Shown piece after piece: positions 1 through 5,972 of a DNA stretch of 7,365 bases. Location of the stretch: contig QMLM01000080.1 of assembly GCA_003646745.1 (NCBI GenBank), forward strand, positions 1-7,365, in the 5' to 3' direction. The stretch's first letter is position 1. The number at the start of each line of letters is the position of its first letter. Made by a program: the position numbers and the translations under genes. The notes beneath the pieces are model-generated. The model was not told the DNA's origin. It did no database searches and saw only the letters and a list, made by a program, of their open reading frames with translations. The DNA is from Deltaproteobacteria bacterium. Lineage in GTDB: Bacteria; Desulfobacterota; B13-G15; RBG-16-54-18.

Positions 1-274
1 ATTGCTTTCTTATCTTTATAGGGACCTTGGCGAAGCCATATCCAGGCAGATCCACCAGGCATAGGGCCTGATTTACCAGATAGAAGTTTATCGATTGGGT
101 CTTCCCCGGGGCAGAGCTAGTCCTTGCCAGTCCCTTGCGGTTTATCAGGGTGTTGATGAGGGAAGATTTTCCTACGTTGGATCTACCCGCAAAGGCCACC
201 TCCGGGTGCAGGGCTGCGGGGTAGTCATCTCTGGTATAGGCGACCTTCAGAAATTCCGCACTCTTGACCTTCAT
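1..274 (-). CDS. engB: Ribosome biogenesis GTP-binding protein EngB/YsxC, N-terminal part (3' end beyond window)
   Basis: TRAFAC-class GTPase needed for late assembly of the large ribosomal subunit in the cytoplasm. The visible 91 codons contain the G1/P-loop GRSNVGKSS (residues 30-38), the G2/switch I region PGKTQSINFY (56-65, with T60 in the position expected to co-ordinate magnesium) and the G3 motif DLPG (75-78) followed by YGFAKV. These are the signature blocks of the EngB family. Family members are about 195 residues, so roughly the second half, including the G4 TKxD motif, lies outside the window. The ATG at 274-272 gives MKVKSAEF, which lines up with the usual N-terminus of Bacillus YsxC. 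No Shine-Dalgarno sequence precedes it, and a promoter sits almost on top of the start. It is transcribed divergently from the secretion operon and is functionally unrelated to it. Recognition is by motif and is very secure; only the leaderless start is inference. Confidence 0.96.
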   Translation of the reverse strand, partial: MKVKSAEFLKVAYTRDDYPAALHPEVAFAGRSNVGKSSLINTLINRKGLARTSSAPGKTQSINFYLVNQALCLVDLPGYGFAKVPIKIRKQ

Positions 275-283
275 TTTTAAAAT

Positions 284-312
284 CTTATACCAAATTGCGG
301 CCAGAATGGCAA
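284..312 (-). promoter_or_regulatory. Candidate sigma70 promoter for engB
   Basis: On the minus strand a -35 element TTGCCA (312-307, 5 of 6 consensus) and a -10 element TATAAG (289-284, 5 of 6) are separated by 17 nt. Transcription would start near 277, only two or three bases before the engB ATG at 274. This fits the absence of any purine-rich ribosome binding site there and suggests a leaderless message. It is a consensus match only; transcription from a site further upstream is possible. Confidence 0.5.
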
Positions 313-350
313 AGGCAGTGGATAGTTGAGGTCTTAGCCAATGGCGAGAT

Positions 351-360
351 AGGAGGTGAT
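351..360 (+). other. Orphan perfect Shine-Dalgarno sequence
   Basis: AGGAGGTGAT is exactly complementary over ten bases to the anti-Shine-Dalgarno region at the 3' end of bacterial 16S rRNA. It is followed by a run of seven T bases and then ATTCAAACATAA, with no ATG, GTG or TTG within the usual 5-12 nt. No open frame begins here. It is either the leftover 5' end of a gene lost from this degenerate region, or a chance match. Confidence 0.35.
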
Positions 361-364
361 TTTT

Positions 365-445
365 TTATTCAAACATAAACCCCTTCTCTTTGAAAAGCCT
401 CAAGCAGGCATCTACCACCTGGGGATCATAAACTGACAAAAATTG
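365..445 (-). pseudogene. Remnant of the C-terminal tail of an HD-GYP-like protein
   Basis: Read on the minus strand, an open stretch of 26 codons ends in TAA at 367-365 and is closed upstream by an in-frame TGA (448-446). It contains YDPQVVDACLRLF followed by a basic, aromatic end (KEKGFMFE). This resembles the conserved end of HD-GYP cyclic-di-GMP phosphodiesterase domains, where a [FY]DP.VV.A.L.L segment closes the last helix. No start codon, HD motif or GYP motif is present nearby, so this is not a functional gene. It probably marks a gene whose 5' part was removed by the rearrangement that also left the transposase fragment. Family assignment rests on one short motif and is tentative. 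Confidence 0.42.
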
Positions 446-448
446 TCA
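434..448. repeat. Short perfect palindrome TGACAA-AAA-TTGTCA
   Basis: Two perfect 6-bp inverted arms (434-439 and 443-448) are separated by three A bases. It lies just where the HD-GYP-like tail loses its reading frame, at the start of an AT-rich stretch. It could be an operator-like site, a mobile-element end, or chance; no matching copy was found at the other side of the transposase remnant. Confidence 0.3.
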
Positions 449-541
449 ATTTGATAACCCATTTTTTTCCTTCTTTTGCTGTTTTTAGGGCCATCTTTGA
501 TCGCATATTTAAATAATTAAATGATATTAAGATGTTAAAAG
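449..541. other. AT-rich non-coding stretch between gene remnants
   Basis: This stretch is visibly richer in A and T than its surroundings. It holds T-runs (about 461-487) and a palindrome ATTTAA-ATAA-TTAAAT (507-522), followed by further TTAA repeats (527-530 and 535-538). No open frame, RNA gene or convincing terminator is visible. It separates the HD-GYP-like tail from the point where transposase similarity begins. Confidence 0.45.
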
Positions 542-982
542 TTATTTCTTGTGGTGGTGAAGGGGTTTGGGGCTGAGCCGATGATGTTACTCACCAATGT
601 TCAGATAGGAAAGGGGCGGGAGGGACTTTGGTGGGTGTTGGAGGCCTATGTGACTCGCTGGAAGGTGGAGGAGACGATTCGTTTTATCAAGCAGAGTTAT
701 GATTTAGAGGACATCCGGGTGCTTACCTATGAAAGGTTGAGGAATTTGGCGGCTTTGGTGTTGGTGGTGGCATATTTCACTGCGGTGCATTTGGGGCTAA
801 GGGCGAGGCTTGAGATCTTGGCCCGTTATGCCTTGAGGGCTGCCAGGAGGATCTTTGGGATACCTGATTTTCGCTACTATGCCTTAGCCGATGGGATCAG
901 AGAAATACTTTGCAGGGTGGGTAAAGGCCTTTGGGTCAGAAACACCAAAGATCCACCCCTTCCCCAACTCTCCCTTTTCTGA
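542..982 (+). pseudogene. IS4-family transposase, C-terminal fragment (5' truncated)
   Basis: The fragment starts abruptly in the beta-strand segment LFLVVVKGFG..PMMLLTN and runs to a natural-looking C-terminus ending QLSLF. The IS4-family signature Y-x2-R-x3-E-x6-K is intact at residues 33, 36, 40 and 47, counted from the GTG at 551; its glutamate is the third acidic catalytic residue of the DDE triad. Full IS4-type transposases usually exceed 350 residues, so the N-terminal DNA-binding part and both catalytic aspartates are missing. An in-frame TAA at 536-538 closes the frame upstream, and the GTG at 551 is an internal valine rather than a start with a ribosome binding site. No internal stop or frameshift is seen after the truncation, which suggests fairly recent decay. 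No clear terminal inverted repeats could be paired. It is not expected to transpose. Confidence 0.85.
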
Positions 983-1014
983 AAAATGGGGAAAGTCCTG
1001 TATGCCTTCCTAGG

Positions 1015-1042
1015 TTGACTTTCAAGAAATTTCAGTTAAAAT
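1015..1042 (+). promoter_or_regulatory. Candidate sigma70 promoter of the secretion/pilus operon
   Basis: A -35 element TTGACT (1015-1020, 5 of 6) and a -10 element TAAAAT (1037-1042, 5 of 6) are separated by 16 nt in AT-rich sequence. Transcription would begin near 1049, giving a leader of about 70 nt before the ATPase ATG at 1120. It is the best plus-strand match in the gap after the transposase remnant. No sigma54-type GG-N10-GC element was noticed here. Confidence 0.5.
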
Positions 1043-1090
1043 ATAAATAATTTTTAAGAAGGATGTTCTAAATATGGGGATTTTAAAGTC

Positions 1091-1113
1091 TTAGCTTTGA
1101 AAAGCTGAGGAGG
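1091..1113 (+). promoter_or_regulatory. Leader hairpin abutting a strong ribosome binding site
   Basis: TTAGCTTTGAAAAGCTGA (1091-1108) can fold into a stem of about seven base pairs, with one G-U pair and a UGAA-type loop. It runs directly into the Shine-Dalgarno sequence GAGGAGG (1107-1113), which sits 6 nt before the ATG at 1120 and fixes that start. The stem overlaps the first two bases of the ribosome binding site, so folding might modulate translation of the first operon gene. The ribosome binding site is secure; the regulatory role of the hairpin is inference. Confidence 0.5.
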
Positions 1114-1119
1114 ATTTTC

Positions 1120-2799
1120 ATGGAGGATAAGCCCAAGAGATTAGGGGAAAAATTGTTGGAAAGGGGGCTCATCTCCCCTGAACAGCTTCGCATCGCCCTA
1201 GAGATACAGAAAAGCACTGGAGGACTTCTGGGGGAAATCTTGGTCGATTCCGGTTTTCTCAGCCAAAAGGATCTAGGAGCTGTGCTTTCTGAAGATGTAG
1301 GGGTGGTACACCTATCTTCCCTTGCCGACGTCATACCCGATCCAGCAGCCCTCAAGGCGGTACCCAAAGAGATCGCCCAGAGGCACAAGGTCGCCCCCTT
1401 GCTGTTGGAGGACAATGAGCTTACCGTGGCGGTAGTGGACCCGTTTGATGTAGTCACGGTAGATACCCTTAGACGGCTGACGGGGAAGATGGTCAAGACC
1501 CTGGTGGCCCCGGAGACGGAGATCCTGAAGATCATCGACATCTGGTATATAGAGGGGGAGGCCCTTTTTGATGATATCCTCAAAAAGGCTATTTCTTCGG
1601 CAGGGGCCCTAGGGGAGGGGGTCATCACAGAGGAGGCCCCTTTGGTAAAGTTGGTTAACTATCTCATCATAAATGGGGTAAAAGAGCGCGCCACAGATAT
1701 CCATATAGAGCCGGAGAAGAATACGGTGGTGGTGCGCTATCGAACGGATGGGGTTCTGTATGTGAGGCAACTGTTGCCCAAGATCCTGGAAAAGAGCGTG
1801 ATATCCCGCATTAAGGTGATGGCCGATCTCGACATATCTGAATCTCGCCTCCCCCAAGATGGAAGGGCGGACTTTCGTTTTGGGGGACGGGTGTTGGACC
1901 TTAGAATTTCCATCTATCCTACATCGCATGGTGAGAATGTGGTCATTCGTATCTTGGACCGGGAAAGGCTCATCACCCATATCGACGGATTGGGATTTTC
2001 GGAGCCGCAGTTGAAACTCTTTCGAAAATTGATCAGACGAAATCAGGGCATAATCCTTGTCACTGGCCCTACAGGTTGCGGCAAGACCACCACCCTATAT
2101 GCGGCCCTCAATGAGATCAACTCCACTCAGATAAATATCATGACGGTGGAGGACCCCATTGAATATGAGTTGCTTTTCGTCAGACAATCCCAGGTCAACC
2201 CGCGCATCGGCCTCACCTTTGCGAAGGGGTTGAGGTCTATCTTGAGGCAAGATCCCGACGTTGTCCTGGTGGGTGAGATTAGAGATGGGGAAACGCTGGA
2301 GGTAGCCATGCACGCCGCCATGACGGGACACTTGGTACTGAGCACACTGCATACCAATTCGGCCCCTGGAGCTATATCCCGCCTTCTCTATTTAGGTGCA
2401 ACCCCCTATGTGCTGGCCTCCACCGTGATCGGGGTGGTAGCCCAAAGGTTGGTGAGGGTGATATGCCCTGATTGTAAAAGGAGCTATTCTCCGACGGTGA
2501 AGGAGAGGGAATTGATTGAGGGGGCATTGAACGGCAAGGTTCAATTGCCCGCTCGTTGGTCCCTATATAAGGGAGAGGGTTGTAAAAAGTGTAATCAAAC
2601 CGGATATATGGGCAGAACAGCAGTTTCTGAAGTCTTTGAAGTGGACAAAGATATCTTCAGCCTCATCTCCCGGGCAGCTACCACCGAGGAGATAGAACGA
2701 GCCCTAGAGAAGCAAAATTATATCACCATGTTTCAAGATGGTTTGATCAAGGCCTTACAGGGGATTACCTCTCTAGAAGAGATATTGAGGGTGGTTTAA
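1120..2799 (+). CDS. gspE: GspE/PilB/MshE-family secretion or pilus-extension ATPase
   Basis: Cytoplasmic hexameric ATPase that powers filament extension or pseudopilus movement by driving the inner-membrane platform protein encoded next. The 559 residues match the usual length. The N-terminal domain has two 24-residue MshEN-type motifs (7-30 and 36-59) with a 5-residue spacer: the first is canonical (RLG ... Q30), the second has L36 and D59 in place of the usual Arg and Gln. The catalytic half shows Walker A GPTGCGKTTT (316-325), the Asp box TVEDPIEYE (342-350), Walker B DPDVVLVGEIRD (378-389, catalytic E386) and the His box HAAMTGHLVLSTLHTN (398-413). A tetracysteine zinc site, C449/C452 and C488/C491, is typical of GspE and PilB and absent from the retraction ATPase PilT. 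The start has a strong GAGGAGG site. The next gene follows after 4 nt. Sequence alone does not decide between GspE, PilB and MshE; operon order favours the MSHA/type II side. Confidence 0.95.
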   Translation: MEDKPKRLGEKLLERGLISPEQLRIALEIQKSTGGLLGEILVDSGFLSQKDLGAVLSEDVGVVHLSSLADVIPDPAALKAVPKEIAQRHKVAPLLLEDNELTVAVVDPFDVVTVDTLRRLTGKMVKTLVAPETEILKIIDIWYIEGEALFDDILKKAISSAGALGEGVITEEAPLVKLVNYLIINGVKERATDIHIEPEKNTVVVRYRTDGVLYVRQLLPKILEKSVISRIKVMADLDISESRLPQDGRADFRFGGRVLDLRISIYPTSHGENVVIRILDRERLITHIDGLGFSEPQLKLFRKLIRRNQGIILVTGPTGCGKTTTLYAALNEINSTQINIMTVEDPIEYELLFVRQSQVNPRIGLTFAKGLRSILRQDPDVVLVGEIRDGETLEVAMHAAMTGHLVLSTLHTNSAPGAISRLLYLGATPYVLASTVIGVVAQRLVRVICPDCKRSYSPTVKERELIEGALNGKVQLPARWSLYKGEGCKKCNQTGYMGRTAVSEVFEVDKDIFSLISRAATTEEIERALEKQNYITMFQDGLIKALQGITSLEEILRVV

Positions 2800-2803
2800 A
2801 AAT

Positions 2804-3997
2804 ATGCCTCTGTATCACTTTCGTGCCCTAGATAAAGGCGGAAGGGTGACGAGGGGGGTCTTGGAGGCGGAGGATGAGAGGACCCTCTATCAGACCCTAA
2901 AGGACAGAGGACTTCTTCTGACAAAGGCTTCACCGCAGAGGAGGTTTTCCCCCAGGGGAAGGAGGGTGCAAAAGAGGTCTCTGGCAGAGTTCTCCCGCCA
3001 TATGAATTATATTGTGAGATCCGGGATCCCGGTGGTTCAAGGGATGTTGGACATCAGAGATGCCACAAAGGACGCTGCTTTTAAAAATGTCCTGGAAATG
3101 GTCATCAGGGACCTCCGAGCGGGGCAATCCCTTTCCTTTGCCATGGCTCGACATCCCCATGTCTTCTCGAAGCTTTATGTAGCTGTGGTCAATGCAGGAG
3201 AGGTGGCGGGAAAATTGGATCAAACCTTTCAAGATTTGGCCGGCTATTTAGAATGGACCATGAACCTGCGTTCCAAGATCAGACAGGCCATCACCTATCC
3301 CATTATCGTCCTTATCCTGATCTCCATTGCCCTGACAATTTTTGTCACCTACGTGATCCCCAAGCTGGTCAAATTTATCATGGAGCTGAACAGGCCCCTG
3401 CCTTTACCTACAAAAATTTTGGTTTATTTCAACCAGTTTTTGATGCAATATTGGTATATTTTGGTTGGATTTGTTCTTTTTATTGTAATCTTTGTTGTGG
3501 TCAGTGGGTATTTTGAACGGATGCGCCTCTTTTGGGATCGCTTTAAATTGAAATTGCCCTATATTGGCTCACTTTTTGCACAATTAATTTTGGTCAGATT
3601 TGTCCATTATCTGGAGATGTTATATAGGGCAGGTATTCAGATATATCAGGTATTATCCATAATGAAGGAAGTGGTAAACAACAGGTTTTTCGAACAACGG
3701 ATAGAACAGTTGAGGGGGTTGGTTTTGGAGGGTGAATCCCTCTCCAACGCCATAGAGAAAGTAGGAGTTTTCCCTCCTTTGTTTATAAGGGCCATAAGGG
3801 TGGGGGAGAGGACCGGTAGGTTGGACGAGGTATTAAAGGAATTGGGAGCGCAGTATGAGGAGGAGATAGACAGAAATCTGAAGAAGTTGGTTTCATTAAT
3901 AGAGCCTGCGCTGCTCATTTTTGTAAGCGCGATCTTAATCCTGATCATCATCTCGGTGATCTGGCCGATATACACCATCTTAGGGGAGATAAAGTAG
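2804..3997 (+). CDS. gspF: GspF/PilC/MshG-family inner-membrane platform protein
   Basis: Polytopic protein of the cytoplasmic membrane that forms the rotor or platform on which the ATPase acts. The 397-residue length is typical. It opens with the classic MPLYHFRALDKGG segment. Two homologous T2SSF domains follow (about 63-187 and 265-390), each carrying the family motif: NAGEVAGKLD (130-139) and RVGERTGRLD (332-341). Hydrophobic segments at about 165-187, 216-235 and 368-392 give the usual three-helix topology. Translation is probably coupled to the ATPase gene: GAGGGTGG (2787-2794) lies inside its last codons, 9 nt before the ATG. The gene ends in two consecutive TAG codons, and the next gene's ATG follows immediately in the same frame. 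Assignment to the family is firm; the exact system subtype is not. Confidence 0.95.
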   Translation: MPLYHFRALDKGGRVTRGVLEAEDERTLYQTLKDRGLLLTKASPQRRFSPRGRRVQKRSLAEFSRHMNYIVRSGIPVVQGMLDIRDATKDAAFKNVLEMVIRDLRAGQSLSFAMARHPHVFSKLYVAVVNAGEVAGKLDQTFQDLAGYLEWTMNLRSKIRQAITYPIIVLILISIALTIFVTYVIPKLVKFIMELNRPLPLPTKILVYFNQFLMQYWYILVGFVLFIVIFVVVSGYFERMRLFWDRFKLKLPYIGSLFAQLILVRFVHYLEMLYRAGIQIYQVLSIMKEVVNNRFFEQRIEQLRGLVLEGESLSNAIEKVGVFPPLFIRAIRVGERTGRLDEVLKELGAQYEEEIDRNLKKLVSLIEPALLIFVSAILILIIISVIWPIYTILGEIK

Positions 3998-4000
3998 TAG

Positions 4001-5434
4001 ATGAGATCCCGTAGAAAGAGATTGTATCTCCTTTATCTCAAAGAGGGAAAGGTCTATGGCCTGGCCTTTGCGGACAACAAATTCCTCAGCAGGATTGAGG
4101 CTTCTTTAGAGGAGCTTCCCTATTTGGGGCCTGATGGGGAAGGTTATCTCCTGCTGGCCGATGAAGAGGTACAATATAATGTTGTTTCCCTCCCCTCTTC
4201 TGCCAAGATTCAGCTTCGAAGGGTCATGATGCATGAGGCAGAGGGTATGTCGGCAACGCCCGCCTCTGAACTCATTTATAGATGGCGTATGGTGGGAAGC
4301 GGAGATGGCGAGGATTTTTATCTGCTTGCTGTCATCCCAGGAGAACTGGGCTCCACGCTCCTTTCTTCATTCCAAAATAAGGGGCTAAGACTGCAAAAGG
4401 TCATGACCTTCTTGGATCTCCTGATAGAGAGGGGAAGGGATGTGAAAGGCAGGGGAGGGGGATGTCAGATATTTTTCGAAGGGGAAAAGATCTACATCCT
4501 CTTTTTCCGAGATGGATCTTTTTTGTTCCATCGTATCTTCGAGTTGGCCCTTTCTCTGGGGGAAGAGCGCTTTGGCCAGGAATTGGTATTGGAGCTCAAA
4601 AGGTCTGTATTTTATCTCCAACAAAAACATAAGATACCCGTTGAGTGGATACAGGCTATCTCCCCACCCGATTGGCTTGATGAAAATTTGAAAAAAAGGA
4701 TAGAGAAAGAGCTAAAGGCTCCTCTAGAAGTTGTTCATGGGGTCTTAGCTGAGCTGGGGCCCCTTGACATCCTAGCCGAGGGGATAAAGGTTGTCCCCAG
4801 GCTCCTTTCCTTTATCCCTGAAGAGGTTGAGCTAGGAAGAAGATTGGAGAGGATCTCCCCTGCGTTGAGTCTCTTTTTGGCCTTTTTGCTCATCTGCGGT
4901 TTGGTGTGGGTATGGTGGACATGGTCTAAAGTGAGGGATGAAGAGGCGGCATTGGTGGCACGCAAAGCTGCCTTGGAGCAAGTGGAAGACCTGCTGCAGC
5001 AGCGCCAAGGCCATTTGGAGGAGCTAAAGAGATTGAGAAAAGAGGCCCAGGATGTTTTCTCTTATCTGCAAAAGCGATCCCTCATTCACCTCCCATTGGA
5101 ATCTCTTCCCTATCTCATCCCCCCTGAGATACACTTGGAGTCCTTAAGATGGATTTCAAAATCGGCCAATGCACAGCAGGGCAAATATAAGGGCCGAAAT
5201 AGCGAGCCCTTCCCTCGACAAACGTTGCAGTTAACGGGCAGGGTTGATGGGCAAAGGTGGGAACAGAGGTATAAGGCCTTCTGGCAGCTTGTGGAGGCCT
5301 TAAGGAAAGCGCCCTTTGTACAGAGAGTGGATTTTGAGGCCGTTGAACTCCTAAAAAAGGGACTCTTTGCTCTGAGATTGGAGTTAAAAGGGATAAAGGC
5401 AGGGGTGGAAGATGAAGCTGCAGCAGTTCGCTAG
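4001..5434 (+). CDS. GspL-like protein: PilM-like cytoplasmic domain joined to PilN-like membrane/periplasmic domain
   Basis: Probable assembly-platform component linking the cytoplasmic ATPase to the periplasmic alignment proteins. Residues 1 to about 265 resemble a degenerate actin-like PilM/MshI domain, including a segment VVSLPSSAKIQLRRVMMHEAEG (62-83) that fits the PilM pattern of a Pro-containing turn followed by an acidic helix. No intact nucleotide-binding motif is evident, as in GspL. Residues 268-274 (LLSFIPE) resemble the NLLP-type start of PilN. One transmembrane helix follows at about 286-306, then a coiled coil (about 310-355) and a ferredoxin-like domain with an LQLTGRVDG strand (408-416). 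Separate PilM and PilN proteins are usual in type IV pili; the single chain is the type II secretion arrangement. The ribosome binding site is weak (GGGGAG 12 nt upstream), and the ATG directly follows the TAGTAG of the previous gene. The end overlaps the next gene by 23 nt. Recognised by architecture and context rather than by a strong motif. Confidence 0.78.
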   Translation: MRSRRKRLYLLYLKEGKVYGLAFADNKFLSRIEASLEELPYLGPDGEGYLLLADEEVQYNVVSLPSSAKIQLRRVMMHEAEGMSATPASELIYRWRMVGSGDGEDFYLLAVIPGELGSTLLSSFQNKGLRLQKVMTFLDLLIERGRDVKGRGGGCQIFFEGEKIYILFFRDGSFLFHRIFELALSLGEERFGQELVLELKRSVFYLQQKHKIPVEWIQAISPPDWLDENLKKRIEKELKAPLEVVHGVLAELGPLDILAEGIKVVPRLLSFIPEEVELGRRLERISPALSLFLAFLLICGLVWVWWTWSKVRDEEAALVARKAALEQVEDLLQQRQGHLEELKRLRKEAQDVFSYLQKRSLIHLPLESLPYLIPPEIHLESLRWISKSANAQQGKYKGRNSEPFPRQTLQLTGRVDGQRWEQRYKAFWQLVEALRKAPFVQRVDFEAVELLKKGLFALRLELKGIKAGVEDEAAAVR

Positions 5435-5972
5435 GTCGTTAAAGTTACCCATTTTGTTGGTCATCCTTCTGGGATTGACGGTCTGCTATGGCCTTTTTCT
5501 CCAGCGCAAGATGGGGGCATTGAGAAGACTAGTCACACAGACTAAGCAGGAAGAAATAATTAGGGGGAGATTATTAAGAGATTTAAATCAACTGGAACAG
5601 GAGGCCGACAGGTATAGGGCCTATTCATTAGATACCTGGATACCCCTTTTCAAGGATTCCTTGCAGGTGAGGCTCTTTGTGCTGAGGTATCTCTCCAGCT
5701 TGGTTAGCAGGTATCATGGCGAGGGGCATGATATTGAAGTTTCAATGGGGGTCAAAGGGTCTAGCGGTGACGTAAACTACTGCGATGTTACGCTAAAGGT
5801 AAAATTCAAGTTCTACGCTGACATGATGGAGCTGCTGCGTACTCTAGAGCGAAGGAGTCCCCTCTTTATCGTTAAGGAGATAGGTTTAAATAAAGAGGGA
5901 AGTAAGATCGCCACTGAGTTCAAGTTGGTATTTGCCTATAGGGTGAAAAATGAGGTTGAAGGAAAGATTTGA
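5412..5972 (+). CDS. PilO/GspM/MshJ-like alignment-subcomplex protein
   Basis: Small bitopic inner-membrane protein expected to pair with the GspL/PilN-like partner in the periplasm and position the secretin. Its 186 residues consist of a short basic cytoplasmic tail, one transmembrane helix (about 12-30), a coiled coil rich in Gln, Glu and Arg (about 31-70), and a mixed alpha/beta domain (about 86-178) compatible with the ferredoxin-like fold of PilO and GspM. Its strands alternate hydrophobic residues, as in CDVTLKVKFKF (124-134). Primary-sequence similarity in this family is always weak, so the call depends on size, topology and position between the L-like and C/P-like genes. The ATG at 5412 lies within the preceding gene, 6 nt after AGGGG (5401-5405), so translation is probably coupled. 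It overlaps the following gene by 23 nt. Confidence 0.75.
   Translation: MKLQQFARSLKLPILLVILLGLTVCYGLFLQRKMGALRRLVTQTKQEEIIRGRLLRDLNQLEQEADRYRAYSLDTWIPLFKDSLQVRLFVLRYLSSLVSRYHGEGHDIEVSMGVKGSSGDVNYCDVTLKVKFKFYADMMELLRTLERRSPLFIVKEIGLNKEGSKIATEFKLVFAYRVKNEVEGKI

Noticed and set aside
95..280. Plus-strand open frame of 61 codons at the left edge
   Set aside because: It is antisense to engB, whose GTPase motifs on the minus strand are unmistakable; the plus-strand product has no recognisable features.
551..982. Reading the GTG-started frame as a complete 143-residue gene
   Set aside because: There is no ribosome binding site at the GTG, transposase similarity extends upstream to about 542, and two catalytic aspartates and the N-terminal domain are absent. 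It is a truncated transposase.
983..1014. Rho-independent terminator after the transposase remnant
   Set aside because: Only loose complementarity is seen (CCCC ... GGGG across the stop codon), with no stable stem followed by a T-run.
1074..1094. Six-codon leader peptide ATGGGG...TAG
   Set aside because: It has no good Shine-Dalgarno, no codon pattern suggesting attenuation and no following terminator hairpin; likely chance.
1049..1119. c-di-GMP riboswitch (GEMM) in the operon leader
   Set aside because: The leader is only about 70 nt and lacks the conserved GEMM core and tetraloop-receptor features; only a simple hairpin is visible.
1083..1980. Long minus-strand frames opposite the ATPase gene
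   Set aside because: They are shadows of a gene with full Walker A, Walker B, Asp box and His box; the antisense products show no family features.
1120..2799. Retraction ATPase PilT or Tad-type ATPase TadA
   Set aside because: The tetracysteine zinc site and the long MshEN-type N-domain point to the GspE/PilB/MshE branch instead.
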